Origin: Parus major
Lineage: Eukaryota; Chordata; Aves; Passeriformes; Paridae
Direction of reading: 5' to 3'
DNA length: 64,000 nucleotides
Assembly: GCF_001522545.3 (NCBI RefSeq)
Contig: NC_031774.1
Span: 23,407,884-23,471,883 of the forward strand
The notes under the pieces: model-generated
What the model was told of the DNA's origin: nothing
What the model saw: the letters and a program-made list of their open reading frames with translations, nothing else
Database searches by the model: none
Program-made: the position numbers and the translations under genes
Shown: positions 21,739 through 33,876 of the stretch, one piece after another
Position numbering within the stretch: position 1 is the stretch's first letter
Layout of the letters: every line of letters begins with the position of its first letter

Positions 21739-24700
21739 TTACCAAAAGCAAGATACTAATTTCTTTCTAACTTTTAAGTGGTGGTAGACTGTTTTTTTCT
21801 TAGAAAGTTGCTCTGTGAAACTGTCATTTCATGCTCCAGCAATTGAATATTCTGAAGTACAGGGTGAGAGAATATCTTTCTCTCTCATTGTGACTTTGTT
21901 TGTGTGAAATGTAAATGAGGGCAGATAAGCTATTAGGCAGTGACTCTTCTGCATTTTCTCAAGCATCTCTGTGGTTTAGAAGAGCAGAAATATGGTGGCT
22001 GCTGTGCCTGTTTTTGTGAAGTGGGTGTGTTGCAAGCATAGACCTTACTGTTTCCATTATTCCATTTTATTTGTCTGGGGCAGTTTGTTCTGCTAGAGAA
22101 GTAAAAGATGGTATGTTCTTCTTTCACAGAGCCAGGCAAACGCCTGTAGAGAAGTGTGTTCCCCTGCAGATAATGTTCACACAGTAAGAGCACCCAGTCA
22201 GGGAAGCAATTCAATCAGCCATACTGAAGTTGTCTTTCATTTCATACTGAGCCAAAAGAAGTGTTTATTCCTTAATGTGCAGTGCCTGAATTTGTTGGTT
22301 GAATATTTCATATCGAATTCTGGTCTGTGCATTCAAGACCTGCTGTCTTTTTACTTCTCTGCTTCATTATTTCTCTTGGCTGATTGGAGAGGGCTGCTCT
22401 GCAGGGGTCCTTAGAGCTGGAAGTTCTCGTGACTCATTTGATTTCTTCTGCTGAGACTTCACAATTAAATATCTTACAGAGTTCTTTGGCTCCTCTATCC
22501 CTCCTTCCATGCTTGTTCACACCAGTTGGTTTTACTATGCATAATGCACTGGGCAATGAGTGAACCCTGTGCTTGTGCAAGATGCCTGGGAGACAAGCCT
22601 TCCTCTGCTTTCATATTTTGTGGAATTCAGAGATGTTTTTTCTCCTCAGAAATTAATTTTGTCTTTTTTCAGTTTTGTTTACCTAATGGCCTAGTAAGGG
22701 GCATGAAAAACTTGGCCTATGCACTGTTTATTCTTATAGCCTCTGAATTTAAGTTAAAGCCTCTTCTGTGTCTCAGTCAAGGGTGAATTAATTCATAAAT
22801 TAATTTAGTTTGTGATGACAGTAGAAGTAGTGTTGGTATAAGAATCTGAAGTAGTGCTTTTTATAGGTGTTAGTAATATTGTTCTTTTACACCAGCGTTT
22901 ATGGACAGGAGAGGAGGAGGGAGACACACTATACCTGTGTTTTTTGGTCTAATAAGGTGTTCTCTCTCTACATGTGCTCCCTATGTTTAACCTGTCACTG
23001 CTGTCATCTTACTGCTTATTGAATGCAACTGTCAACTGTAAACTTAGTCATGTCTACATAAAAGCATTTAATACAGTTTGTAATATATATATATACAAGT
23101 TGTAATACTAGGTTATTACCAGATAGATTGATATGAGTGGGTTTTAAGGTTAGCTTTAGTAGAATCCTTAGCTGAAATGAAAAGGTTTCCTGAGTTGTGG
23201 AATAAGAATCTCTGAATGAAGAATGATATCCCTTTAGTCTGCCGGCAAAACTGGTAAAAATAGATTCTTTATAGACAAATTATACACATTGAACTTTCTA
23301 ATTTCAAGTTCTTATTTGAGTGTCTGATGTTTGCATCACACAGTAAATTTAGATTTTTAAAGCTAAGGTATTTTCTTTTGACTTTCTCAAGAATTTTGAT
23401 TTGGTCTCATCTATGGACTTCCTTTAGTCTAGAACAGCTCTCTGATGTTGAGGACTGTGGGTAAAGCTTCTAGGATTCCTTAGATGGTGCAGTCTCATTT
23501 CTTTAATTTATAATTCTGAATTTGTCACCATAATCAGAATGTGAAGGTGTTTCTGTAGGTGAGTTTTGGCCATCTATGTCCCTTTTTGTCAGCAGTAACT
23601 ATGGGAACAAATACAGAAATATAGGTTTGTTTAATCTGTCAAACTGAAAAGCAGATATATAGGACAGTGCACCAGCTCTGAAAGCCTGAGTCAAACCCTT
23701 TACTGCAGTTCAAAAAAGGCTTTCAAGCTAAGGCTAAAGGTGTGACTGTGGCTGACTACTCTGTCTACTTTTGAGAGTGAGCTGCCTGACAATGTAGATC
23801 TGAAGGAGCTTGGAGATAACATGTCTTTTCATGTCTCCAGCTTTTCCCTGTTCTGTTCTATCCTTTTTCCTTCCTCGTAGGAGGGTTTGTGCTGGTGTGG
23901 ATCCACTCAGTTGCGCCATTGTCACAGGCTAGGAAGATCTTTATTGTGTCTCTATAGCAAGATGGGCTTTACCTCATAGGCCTGAAGTCTTGTTTTAGTG
24001 CTTCATCTATTTAATTTCTTCTGAGATACCACAAGCATCCAGACAGAAAATATGAGAACTGTAGACACTGTTTTACTGAGACCTTAATGGACTGTCTAGT
24101 TTTGTTGGAAGCAGGCTCTTGGTTTACAAAGATGATTAATCACTTTGGGAAAGCTTACAAGATTCAGAGTGATGTTATTTGGCTTTATTTGTCATTTTAA
24201 AATTCTTCTGTTTAAGGTATGTTCTGGACAAAGAGTTGTGGTTTCTTAGATGGGCATGGGTCTCCTCATAAGTGCGTAAAATACATGAGTATCTGTCATA
24301 CTTGCCTCCTGACATTTTTGATTGCTTTATTGACACTGTCTTGGCAAGAACTGCCAAATCAAAATTCTTCCAACAGCCTCTTGTTTTGAAAGGTTCTATG
24401 ATCACAATCTGCCAGCCAACTGCAACTGTATTAGAGCTGCAAGTCTTATTTCCAGTGTCTCGTATGTAATTTTCATTCATTTTGGAGAATAGTGTGATAG
24501 ATTCTTTTTGGCCTCTTTTATAGATGGAATGTTTGGTTTGGGAGTCTGGTTTGTGTTCTAATTAGTGCTCCACTTCAAGCTGACATTCTGGTTTAACTTC
24601 TTGTATTAAGAAGTAAAGTGCATGTCTGATTAGATGTTTGTGTGAGACATCCAGGCAATCACCCTTCTTTTGCAAAGTTTTCATTTAAAGCATATTTTGT

Positions 24701-25558
24701 TGTTAGCTTCTTTAGGAATCTTCACTGGGCCACTGATACTTGACAATATTAATTAGTAACTGTCTGGATGCAATCATGTCTGAACTAACATTATGCAATG
24801 GGAGAGAAGAGGGAAAACAATGGCTGTGTCAATGTGGTTATTCAGTAGTGTGTGTTTGGGTAGTAGGTTTGGTTTTGGATTCTGTTCTCTGTACTGCTCC
24901 TCAAGTGGAACAGTAGAAGTGAGTTTTGGGTAGGGATTTGTGTGTCATGGTAAGAATAAGCATGTGGTTTGTTTGATGACTGGGACAGAAAGATTTTGGA
25001 AAGTTTGAGTGAAGGGAGAGGTTGGAGATAGCCGGTTACTGAAATAACTTCTTCCTTACCCTTGTGATGGAAGTCCATGCGTGTGTTTAAATCCAGTCTC
25101 TGCTTTTTCAGTCTGTATCACTATTTGCTAGAGACACAGTGCAGTGGGAGCACTAACCTGCAGCAGTGCAATCAATTCACTGTGCACCTTCTGACTTCCC
25201 TTAGCACACCAGTTACTAAGAGCACATGGGTAGAACTTGGACTCTTTTTGTAAAGTCTTGGTCTTTACTGCCCTCCTTAACAGCTCTCCACCATGCACTC
25301 ATGTATTTCAGAGTGTTTTTTTTTTCTTTTCTGACAACCTTCAATTTCTGCAAATGAAACTTCTTCAAGCAGTAGCCAGGTTTTCTTGGCAAGGAGGAAG
25401 GAGAGACTGGAATGATTAAAGCTTTTTTGTGACACTTTAAATAAGTATAGGGCTTTTGATCTACTGCTCCAGAACACTGATACAAGCTCTGTCATTGTGG
25501 AGAGAGAAGCATGAGGAATCCCAGAGGTAAAGAAAGAGGTTTACTCTGGGGGGTCTGT

Positions 25559-25581
25559 AGGTTAAGGTGATACCTTAACCT
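25559..25581. repeat. Perfect 10-bp inverted repeat, 3-nt spacer
   Basis: AGGTTAAGGT and ACCTTAACCT separated by GAT. A clean dyad in intron B-C with no known role. Confidence 0.9.
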
Positions 25582-26955
25582 TGGATCAATGGGATGCCAA
25601 GTGGTAGGCTCTCATAGGACATAGTGAAGGTGGATAAGAGAGATGACTTAATCAGTGGTAGCCTTTTGTTGTAGAGGTAGTAGTATCTATCCAAACTACA
25701 AGATTACTAAAACCAATTAGGCTGAGGTTTTAATTTTTCTCCTTGCCATCCTGATGTTTACATCTGAAGTTAAAAGACATAGGAGATGTGAGAATCTCAA
25801 TAGGTTCTTCATGTCACTCAAGTGCTGATGGAAGTGGTTTTTTAGGATCCATGACAGGTCAGTATACTGCAGAAAATGTAGCTGGAAATCTTAGATGGGA
25901 CAGTTTATCTTTCTCGAGCATCCACAAATAATATTCTTGCTAGCAATTTGCTATTTGAGTTCACATAAAGCAGGATCACTATTTGTTGTAAGTACCTGCC
26001 TTTGTTTCTTTCTTCCCAGAGCTCCTTTATCTGTTTTTGTGTTTTTTCATCTGCCTTTGTTTCTTGCCTCATATGGCACTGCATCATTGTTTTTGATGAC
26101 GATGGACCTTTTCAAAATTGGCTTTCAAAGCAGATGCAAATATATGTAACTTGGTGATCACTTTCTGGGTTTTTTTCTTCTCTGCTAGAAGTTTCTGAAG
26201 CAGTTACCACTGGGATGTTACTTCCAGATACACAGGATTTACATTAGCTATATTCATCATCTTAAACACAGTTTCAGGCTAAGACAAGTGCTGGATGAAT
26301 GGGAGTGATACTGAATCTACTCTTCGAACTTAATTTTTTGAGGATTAGTTAAGTGTTAGCTTGTCTTGTGATCTACTCCAAGTGGCCTGCAGCTTCACTT
26401 TTCCTATTCTTTTAATCTTTATCTTTTGCAACAGTCTTTTATATTATCCTTATCTTGGTCATAATGTCTAGTAATGCTGCATCAATACAGTGAACAGGCA
26501 ATAACTGTTTCCTTGCAGCAGTACTGCAGGCTTTTGCTAACCTCTCCAGCATGATGTTGCTTTACCATTAAGTCACATTCCAGCAAGGCAAGTGTCTTCA
26601 TATCAGGGTGGTGAAAGAATGCATGCTTTTAGAAAGGTGGCAGTTGCCAGAAAAGCTACCATCATACTCCATACTCTTGGTTGCCTGAGTCTGTAGAAAC
26701 AGTTTTGATGTCAAGATGGTACTTCTGAGTTTTTCTGCCTAATCTCAACTCTGTCCATTGTTTTCTTTTTACTTTTATTTTGTGTCTGTGCAACTCAGAA
26801 GTCAAACTAGGTCACCTAGTAGGTGAAGTCTGGTGTTAATGAGAGTAATTAGGAAGCAAGCTGTTACTAGTTTGTTGCTGGCCATGCATAGCAGGTCTGT
26901 ATTCTTGAAGTCCAGAGGTCTAACAGATTAGCATTGCTTATAAAGCTATGGTTTC

Positions 26956-27015
26956 AATTTTGTTTCTTTTGGAAGCATAACAGTGCAATATATTTTTTCA
27001 AAAAGAAACAAAATT
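26956..27015. repeat. 15-bp inverted repeat with 30-nt loop
   Basis: The arms AATTTTGTTTCTTTT (26956-26970) and AAAAGAAACAAAATT (27001-27015) pair perfectly across a 30-nt loop, giving a 60-nt hairpin of pre-miRNA size on paper. The stem is A/T-rich and the outer bases pair only with a gap, so stability is modest. No miRNA family was recognised. Confidence 0.85.
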
Positions 27016-28696
27016 TGATGCCTCTTGCTTTGTCTAGCTGCTGATGTTTCTGCTTTCTAATGATTCAGTGTAGCTATGAAGTGTATCAGTCTTATTCTAA
27101 AACAACATCAATTTATGAGCCCACCACACAGTGAAGTGATTAAAATAGAAATAACTGGATCGTGCACCTAGAAAAGAGCGAGTGCTTCATTCTAGTTACC
27201 AATCAGTCTTTCTCTGAAGCAGTTAATCCTTGGCATTTTACAGGCAAGTACTGCTATATCTCTTGACCTCTCATATGTGATGCTTTTCTGAAACACTTGA
27301 TCTTCTGAAGTGCCATTTTTAATCTTGTAAATACATCTTTCCCTGAACAGTGCTCTGAGAGGTAATCAAGGCTGGGGCGTTTGTTTCTCTCTGGTCAGCA
27401 GAGCCATTAGTAACTCAGCAGTCTGCTGTTTTATAGGAAATTTTAGTTGATAAATAGATGCACATTTTCTCTGGTGTTCCTTTCAAAAAGCTTCTAGTGA
27501 GAGGTTGGCATTTCAGCCTTCAGAAGAATGCAGAATGATGGAAAGGCTTGGGCGACTTACCTAACTTCTTTATCAATTACTGTGTTAAAAATCTATTCTA
27601 GTTCTTGTCTCTCCAGCTGGCCACCATCACTCTTTGTAGTTTCTCTACTATTTTTGTTCTTCAACTGTTTTTGGCTTCCAGTGTTACACTTGGGACTTCA
27701 CAGGCATACATTTAGTGCAAAGAAAATATTTTTGTGTGACAAATGCTTTTTTTTTCTCATTTTTCACGTTTCTTGTTTCCTTCAGTTCTGCCTTAAGTAC
27801 TTCTCCTTCAGTAATGGTCATACCCTTCAAAGATGGGTGAATAAATATGTAACTTTTTTTTTTACCAGATTATGTATGTTCTTTTAGAGACACTTTAAAA
27901 GAACCATACAGTAGTCATTTTTGTGTCTGTAGATGTCAATATTTGTACCCTTTTTGATAGAACCTATGCTTCTGACTTCCTTCTTTGTATCTACTTGTGA
28001 AATTAACTCTCTGCTTAGATAAGTTAGTTGTCTTTAATGTTTCATCTTTAACATAACCCTGGTTTTAGGTGAGATACACTTGTCCCCAGAGCCAGAAATA
28101 GGGTGGTCCCCTTTTCCTGGTTTGAGTTTGTAACTTCTCCAAGACTTGAAGATTGTGAATAAAGTAGCACATACTGTGTTGAACTTTTATTTTTTAATAA
28201 GACACTAGTCCAACTGATCCAGGAGATACTATTTTAGCTACTGTGCCCCTATGCAGAATTATAACCAACTTGCAGTGTGGCTTTTCCTTTTGTGTTCTAG
28301 GATGCCTGTATCTCACAAAAATAGTCAGATTGACAATGTTTTATTTATTTTGTGTTTACCTCTCTATTTTGAGAGGCTTATTTACTAGAAGTGCTCCCAT
28401 TTATCTTGCAGGATCTGACAGATTAAAAACTAAAGTGTTAATTTCTGGTATTTGCTGCTCCTCTCAGTGGTGAAGCTAGTAGCTAACTTTCTGTCATAGT
28501 GTTCCCAACAGTGTATGTTACCTTACCCATGGTGCTGGAAACCAATCGACATGTTCTTAGAACCACCAGCAAAAATAATGCTCCCTTCATCACTTTTTTT
28601 CCTACTTCTATACCCTTTGTAAAAAGTAAAAAAAAAGTAAACACTAAAAGAAAAAGTGCATACTTCGTATTGCATTGTATGTATTCTATGTAACTC

Positions 28697-28716
28697 TAGA
28701 AGAGTACACTCTTCTA
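28697..28716. repeat. Inverted repeat TAGAAGAGT-AC-ACTCTTCTA
   Basis: A perfect 9-bp dyad with a 2-nt centre. No function is recognised. Confidence 0.85.
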
Positions 28717-28986
28717 AAGGTATGTATCATCTGTTTTCATCCAAATCAGCAGTGAATCCTGTCCAGTGAATTGCAAGATTTTAGGATCTGCTTCTGCTTT
28801 AGATTGGCCAGTTCAATATGACATCTTCCAGGAACTCTCTTTAGAGGACTTGCAGTCAGACCTGACCACCCACTAAAGGCAAATAAGCTTGCAGTGCCTG
28901 GTAACCTTCCCTGAGCTCTTGATAGGGCCTTTGGGCTGCTCCTGCCCTCTGTCCTATCTCCTCTGAAATAACCCACTGCAATTAAC

Positions 28987-29006
28987 AAAAAAAAAAAAAA
29001 AAAAAA
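28987..29006 (+). repeat. Poly-A run (20 A) followed by A/C-rich tract
   Basis: Twenty consecutive A, then CCACC, A7 and CCCC. It is the complement-type counterpart of the T/G-rich tracts elsewhere in the window. No retroposed gene body was recognised immediately upstream, so it is treated as low complexity. Confidence 0.8.
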
Positions 29007-32000
29007 CCACCAAAAAAACCCCAACTCAGTACAGATAGTTCACATTTTCTCAGTGCTTTAAACATTGGTTTTTTCTCCTTCAGAAAATGGTGCAACTTCA
29101 AGCGTCAACCTTTAAGAAAAGTAGTAGATGCCACTCAAACAATTATTTACCAATTCTATTGTATGTGAGTATGTGACTATTAACCTCTGCAAATGGATTT
29201 AGCATTTTAAATTGGCTTGCACAAAACATGATAAAATGCTGAAAATATGGAACAATTGGCTTGGTGTGATGTAATTTGATTCTTCTGAACTTACATGGCT
29301 TACTGGTGCTGGCTTTGATAATTAAATGGCTTTTCAAAATGGTCATTGTTGACCTAATTCTATTGGCAGTGTAGTCAGTGGGAGTTTTAATGTTGACTAC
29401 AATGGGAACAGTTAGACCAACAGATTGCATTAGAAATCCCATGCTGTGTGTTTAATTTCACTTCCTGATACAACAATCTCTAAATATTAAAGTGAGTTCT
29501 TGCCAAGACAGAAAAGCAGAACATGGCATTTTTTTGTCCTTACTGTCTTCTGTATCCACTGTTATTAATGCAGTAGCCAAGTTACCAGATGAAAACAAAT
29601 GCCTTCTTCTCCAAACTTTAGGATGCAAAATTTTATGTCTCTTTCTGTTTTCAGAGCTGGCATTGCTGGTCCATTAAATTTGCACTAGTCAATTTTTCTC
29701 TCGACAATCAAGCAAGGCAATAGAAGAAGAAACCAAGGGGATTTCACTGTCTTACCCAGTTTAGGATAAACTTGCATCCTTCTTATGCCCTATTAAATGT
29801 CTATAATTCTCTTGAATGTTTCAGAATTGCTTTCTTTTCATGCTCCATTGTAGGTTAGTGTTAATACTATTTCTCCCCTACCAACTCTTAATCTCCACAT
29901 CACTGTTTTGATTTGTCCCACCATGGTATCTGAATAAATGATGAATAACCTGAATTTTGAGCGAGATCTTACAAGTTATTTTGACCATTTTTTGGTTCTT
30001 GCCATTTTCCTGCTGAGACAAATTAGTCTGTTAATAATTAGAGTATTATGTTTCCCTTGTCACCTTGCTGTGGTTTATTTCATTTACTTTAGCAAGGTTA
30101 TTGACTTGCTTTATAGAAGAGGCTTTTTTTTATCTAGACGGAGACACACACACACACTGAGGGATTTGCTTTCCACTTCTGCAGGTAGTGTTAATTAAAC
30201 TATCCACTGTGAATCATTAGCTAATGAATCTGTAGGTAGTTGACACTAAATAGAAAGCAGAGCATTAGATCTTCATCAGTGCTTTAGGGAGCCTTGGAAA
30301 CTTCTCATTTCTTGCTGGAGTGCTTCATGCTGGCACTGTGGTGTGCTAACATCTGCTCTCCTCCCTCTGTCAGCAGGCTGTATATGGTACAGAAATAACA
30401 CAAAGTGCCACCCATTTTCACTGATCTGTAGGGTGTTTTTTTATTTTCCTTTCTAGAGGGTGCAGAAATAATCTTTAGCCAGTACCAGGGTAATATCAGC
30501 TGTCTAGCTTTGCAACATTAGACTAGACGCTCTTGCATGTAGTTATTGAGCATGGGAGTTTAGCTATAAATGACTCTATAAATTAGTAATTCAGAGCAAT
30601 GTTTAGTAATATTCTTCTTCACTCCCAGGGGAGTGTATCTTACACTTCTACTTAGAGTAAATAGGAATTCTAGCATTCTTGAAAGATAGCCACTGTTTCT
30701 TACTCCCTGAAGTCTGAGTTATAGGGCAGGTGGCCATTGGGATGTGGGTTTTAATTTTTTTTAAGGGAATGTTAAAAATACATGTCTTTCTTTTGAATTA
30801 GTAGAGGCTGTCTCTGTCATGGTGAAAAATGAAAAAAAAAAAACCTTGTCTATACTTTTTCAGGTATTTTTCCATATTGTCGGGAGATTGTGTGCACAGT
30901 AAATCAATAGGGAAGTACAGGATGGACTTCTCACATCAGAAAGTTGCCTTGGTTAAAAAACGTGTCTGAAAATGTTTTTGTGGAGGCTAAGACCTGTGGG
31001 TAGTGGCAATTAGAAAAACTTTAATTAGTTCCTTTAGGTGTCTTGATTCAGTCTGTAGGCTTTGCCCTTTTATCTCCTTTTGTTTACTGAAGCTAATTCT
31101 TCATTCCTTTTGAAACCTGCTGCAGAGATTCTCTTCAGCTGGAGAGTTCTGTCTTGCTGTTGTTCCTCTTCCTGATATTTGTCCATTTCAAAAGTATCTT
31201 CCAATTCTAGTAAGTGTTCAAAGTAGATGCAAACCCTGAAAACAGTTTTGTTGCTATTCTCCCAGGGTTGCATATCAGTATTGTTTCAAAAGCTGCCACA
31301 TGGAGGTTTTTAAAAAGTAATTCTTGTTTTCTGCTGGTTCTTAGTGTCTGTGGCAAGATCTGGAACATGACACTTCTTTTTCCTTTGGCCTTTTCTCTTT
31401 AGCAACAAAAGTTGATATGTCAGCACTCAAGTTTGCAGGATTCCTTCTGTTATTGATCTGCATTTTAATAGGCTGGAGGCCTGTGATAAAAGAACAGCAG
31501 TAGCTTTTACATTTCTGATCTCAGGAACTCTGCTGGTTACACAAAATCATGAGGGTGAGGCGTGGCTTTGGCTGTGAACTGCAAATGCTGCATCTACAGG
31601 GGGAGGAGAAATGGAAGCTTTGAGCTTGGATTTAGATTTGATTTTGGTGAAATAGCTTGAAATGCTAATGAGCTTTGCAGAAGAACCTCTGCTTTTGTGT
31701 TCCTGGGTTCCTCAAGTGTGTGGGAAACAGCCACGTAATAGACTTTCTTCTCAGCCCACGTTTCTTGCTCACTGACTTTAAAAAAGCAAAACGAAAAATA
31801 ATTATAAAATGCACAGCTTGCTGGAGTGGGTTAGAAATGTGCTGCTAGTGCGTTGCATAAGGAATATTTAGTTTCCTAGTGATTTCAAGGCTCTGCAAGT
31901 AATATTCTCCCCACAACTGCTTGGGAAGGAGACAGCACTGCAGCTACAGATAGGGATTCAGAATTCAGGGAGAGCAGACTTGTTACTTGTGCAAGGTCAT

Positions 32001-32159
32001 ACAGAGAGTAAATTTCTGAACAGAGAAGAAAGCACTGTCAAGGTCTCTTTCAGAACTTGAGAGTCACTAATGGAGTCTCATTATTTTCCTTGCGGTTTTA
32101 GTGCTGTATAATTACAGGACCCCTTGTGGCTTAGGAATGCAGTATCAGGAATTTTGTGT

Positions 32160-32390
32160 GATGGGGATTCCAAAGGTCCTCCAGTTTGAACTCCTTCTTG
32201 TTGTACAGCTGTCATTATCCAAATCAGACTGGGCCATCCATGAGTTTGTCTAGCTCCTATCTTGAGATTTACAGGGATAGCAGCTCTGCAGCCTTTCTTT
32301 GTAGCCTGTTCAGTGTTGCACTGCCCTCCTGGGGAAGTGCCTTCCTGTGTCTGCTGTAGGATAATAGATGCTAGACCCTTTCCCCTCATT
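32160..32390 (-). mobile_element. CR1 LINE 3'-end fragment, antisense
   Basis: Read on the minus strand, this matches the CR1 3' region in order. The words are a GTGCAACACTGAACAGGCT-like block, an AAAGAAAGGCTGCAGAG block, a CTCAAGATAGGAGCTAGACA block, and a GTTCAAACTGGAGGACCTTT block near the 3' end. These parallel the 'one-sided' CR1 tails common in birds. It is diverged and 5'-truncated. The terminal octamer repeat is not preserved. The boundaries are approximate. Confidence 0.7.
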
Positions 32391-32945
32391 CCCCAAGGCC
32401 CAGATATTTATTGTGAAACAGAATGAAGTGTTGTAAAGGAGGTGCAATTTTGTCTGATACAACTTAGCATTTCTGATTTAACTGGAAAAACTTATGAAAA
32501 GTGAGATAGTTTTAAGATCTGATTGCACTTAAACTGGACCTTCAGGGAAGGAACACAAAAGAATAGTCTGCTGATTACGCTCTTTTGCTTGCACTTCTGG
32601 GAATAAAGGTGTGAACTTTAACAGATCTCTTTGGCTAACAGAAGGTTCTTCTCAGGACTCAGGTGAGCTTGCCTTTTGCTCTTCCGGTCAAAATTCTGAG
32701 GTTTCTCTTTCATTTGCTCAGGTGCTGACATTGATTCATTGAGTCTCTATGGTTTTGTTGATACTTTTGAGACATTGTCAAACAGTGAAGAAGGAGGACT
32801 TTAAGGTTACCCTCATATAAAACTGTCAAGAGGGTTTGGTACAGTTACTTGTATGAATTTAGAATATTGGAAGCATAAGAACCATTGAATCTCTGTAGCA
32901 TAGTTAGGTTGACTAGGTGATGTCACCAGTGTTTTGTTTTCTTGG

Positions 32946-32970
32946 AAAATACTTTATTACAAAGTATTTT
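32946..32970. repeat. 10-bp inverted repeat just upstream of exon C acceptor
   Basis: AAAATACTTT and AAAGTATTTT pair perfectly across ATTAC. The hairpin ends 33 bases before exon C, next to the polypyrimidine tract and the likely branch-point zone (TTTAATG at about 32970-32976). It could influence branch-point access, which is inference only. Confidence 0.85.
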
Positions 32971-33003
32971 TAATGTACAGTGATTTTCTTTCTTTTGTTG
33001 AAG

Positions 33004-33084
33004 GGACAATGGAGACCGATCCAGGCACCGAGCTCCCCGGAATGCCCGCATGTCTGCACCGTCGCTGGGGCGCTTTGTCCCAAG
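33004..33084 (+). CDS. AMBRA1: AMBRA1 exon C (81 nt)
   Basis: An internal AMBRA1 coding exon. Its first base completes the Glu codon from exon B. It then encodes 26 residues, DNGDRSRHRAPRNARMSAPS followed by LGRFVP, and leaves AG. The segment is basic (several Arg) and likely unstructured, joining the acidic end of exon B to the linker. It matches mammalian AMBRA1 essentially residue for residue in my recollection. The acceptor is tttcttttgttgaag and the donor AG|gtaagg. It is CpG-rich compared with the flanking introns, as expected of constrained coding sequence. Length is 27 codons in total, so it is skippable without a frameshift. Confidence 0.97.
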
Positions 33085-33638
33085 GTAAGGCATCTATGCC
33101 TAAGAGCAAAAGGTGTGGGAATCCTGGAGGTACCAGTTGCAGTACAGCTCTCTGGTGCTTTCAGGTGGATTCCTTTTCTTGCACAGGGCTTCTTTATCCT
33201 TGGTTTGCAGGTTCTAGGACTCCTGGGATGGCATGTTGGTATGAGCTGCTTATCCTGTGATATCTGAAAGATAGCATGGTCTTAGTGCTTTTCACTTACA
33301 GGTTGAGGTCACAGTGTGAAGACAGAATAGGAGGAGAAAAGAATCTGATCAGATATTCTCAGCACAGTGTGCTGGTTTGAGATTAGGAAACTATTGTGGG
33401 AGATAGAGGATTTGTTTAGAGTTGATCTTTGCAGCCATATCGATCAGGGGAGGATCTAATCTCTAATTTATTTTTTGTTTGAAGCAGGGAAGAGGTTGGC
33501 TAAGCAAAGGCTTCCAGCCTTCTCTCTACTGTAGTCTGCTGGAATGTGGTCACATTTCCTCAAAGTAATTGTAGTTGCTCTTCAGGGCTGTAGTACACAG
33601 GATGGCTTTCTCCATGATTTACTCTTTTTGTTTTGCAG
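33085..33638 (+). other. AMBRA1: AMBRA1 intron C-D (554 nt)
   Basis: The only short intron in the window, running from gtaagg to tactctttttgttttgcag. No repeat or other feature was seen inside it. Confidence 0.95.
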
Positions 33639-33739
33639 ACGCTTCTTGCTGCCAGAGTACTTGCCTTATGCTGGGATTTTCCATGAACGGGGACAGCCTG
33701 GCTTAGCCACTCATTCCTCTGTCAACAGGGTCTTGGCAG
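33639..33739 (+). CDS. AMBRA1: AMBRA1 exon D (101 nt)
   Basis: An internal AMBRA1 coding exon. The first base completes Arg (AG+A). It then encodes [20 protein letters not shown] and [13 protein letters not shown], and leaves one base (G) that joins GT of exon E to make Gly. The peptide matches the conserved AMBRA1 linker just before the second WD40 half. The acceptor is tttttgttttgcag and the donor GCAG|gtaatg. Unlike exons A, B, C and E, its length is not divisible by three (101 = 33x3+2), so removing it alone breaks the frame. The exon-like segment at 56534-56769 has the same entry and exit phases and could in principle replace it. Confidence 0.97.
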
Positions 33740-33842
33740 GTAATGAGATTTCCTTGTTTGCAGTAGTCATGTATACTAGTGGTGTTTTCTTATGAATCTG
33801 AGCAGAGAAGGATTGATGAGGAAAATTAATTCCAACTTTTGA

Positions 33843-33876
33843 GGTTCTATTTGAGTTTAGGTTCTATTTGAGTTGT
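33843..33876 (+). repeat. Tandem 17-nt duplication
   Basis: The unit GGTTCTATTTGAGTT(TA/GT) occurs twice head to tail. The first 15 bases are identical in both copies. A recent small duplication about 100 bases after the exon D donor. Confidence 0.9.

Larger units (their letters stand above)
20519..33003 (+). other. AMBRA1: AMBRA1 intron B-C (12.5 kb)
   Basis: Starts at donor gtaagt and ends at acceptor tttcttttgttgaag. It holds a compound inverted/tandem repeat at 21703-21738, inverted repeats at 25559-25581, 26956-27015, 28697-28716 and 32946-32970, a 20-A run at 28987-29006, a short (AC)n near 30144-30158, and a minus-strand CR1 tail at about 32160-32390. The remaining sequence is A/T-rich with no supported exon. 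Scattered short open frames on both strands lack splice or homology support. Confidence 0.9.
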
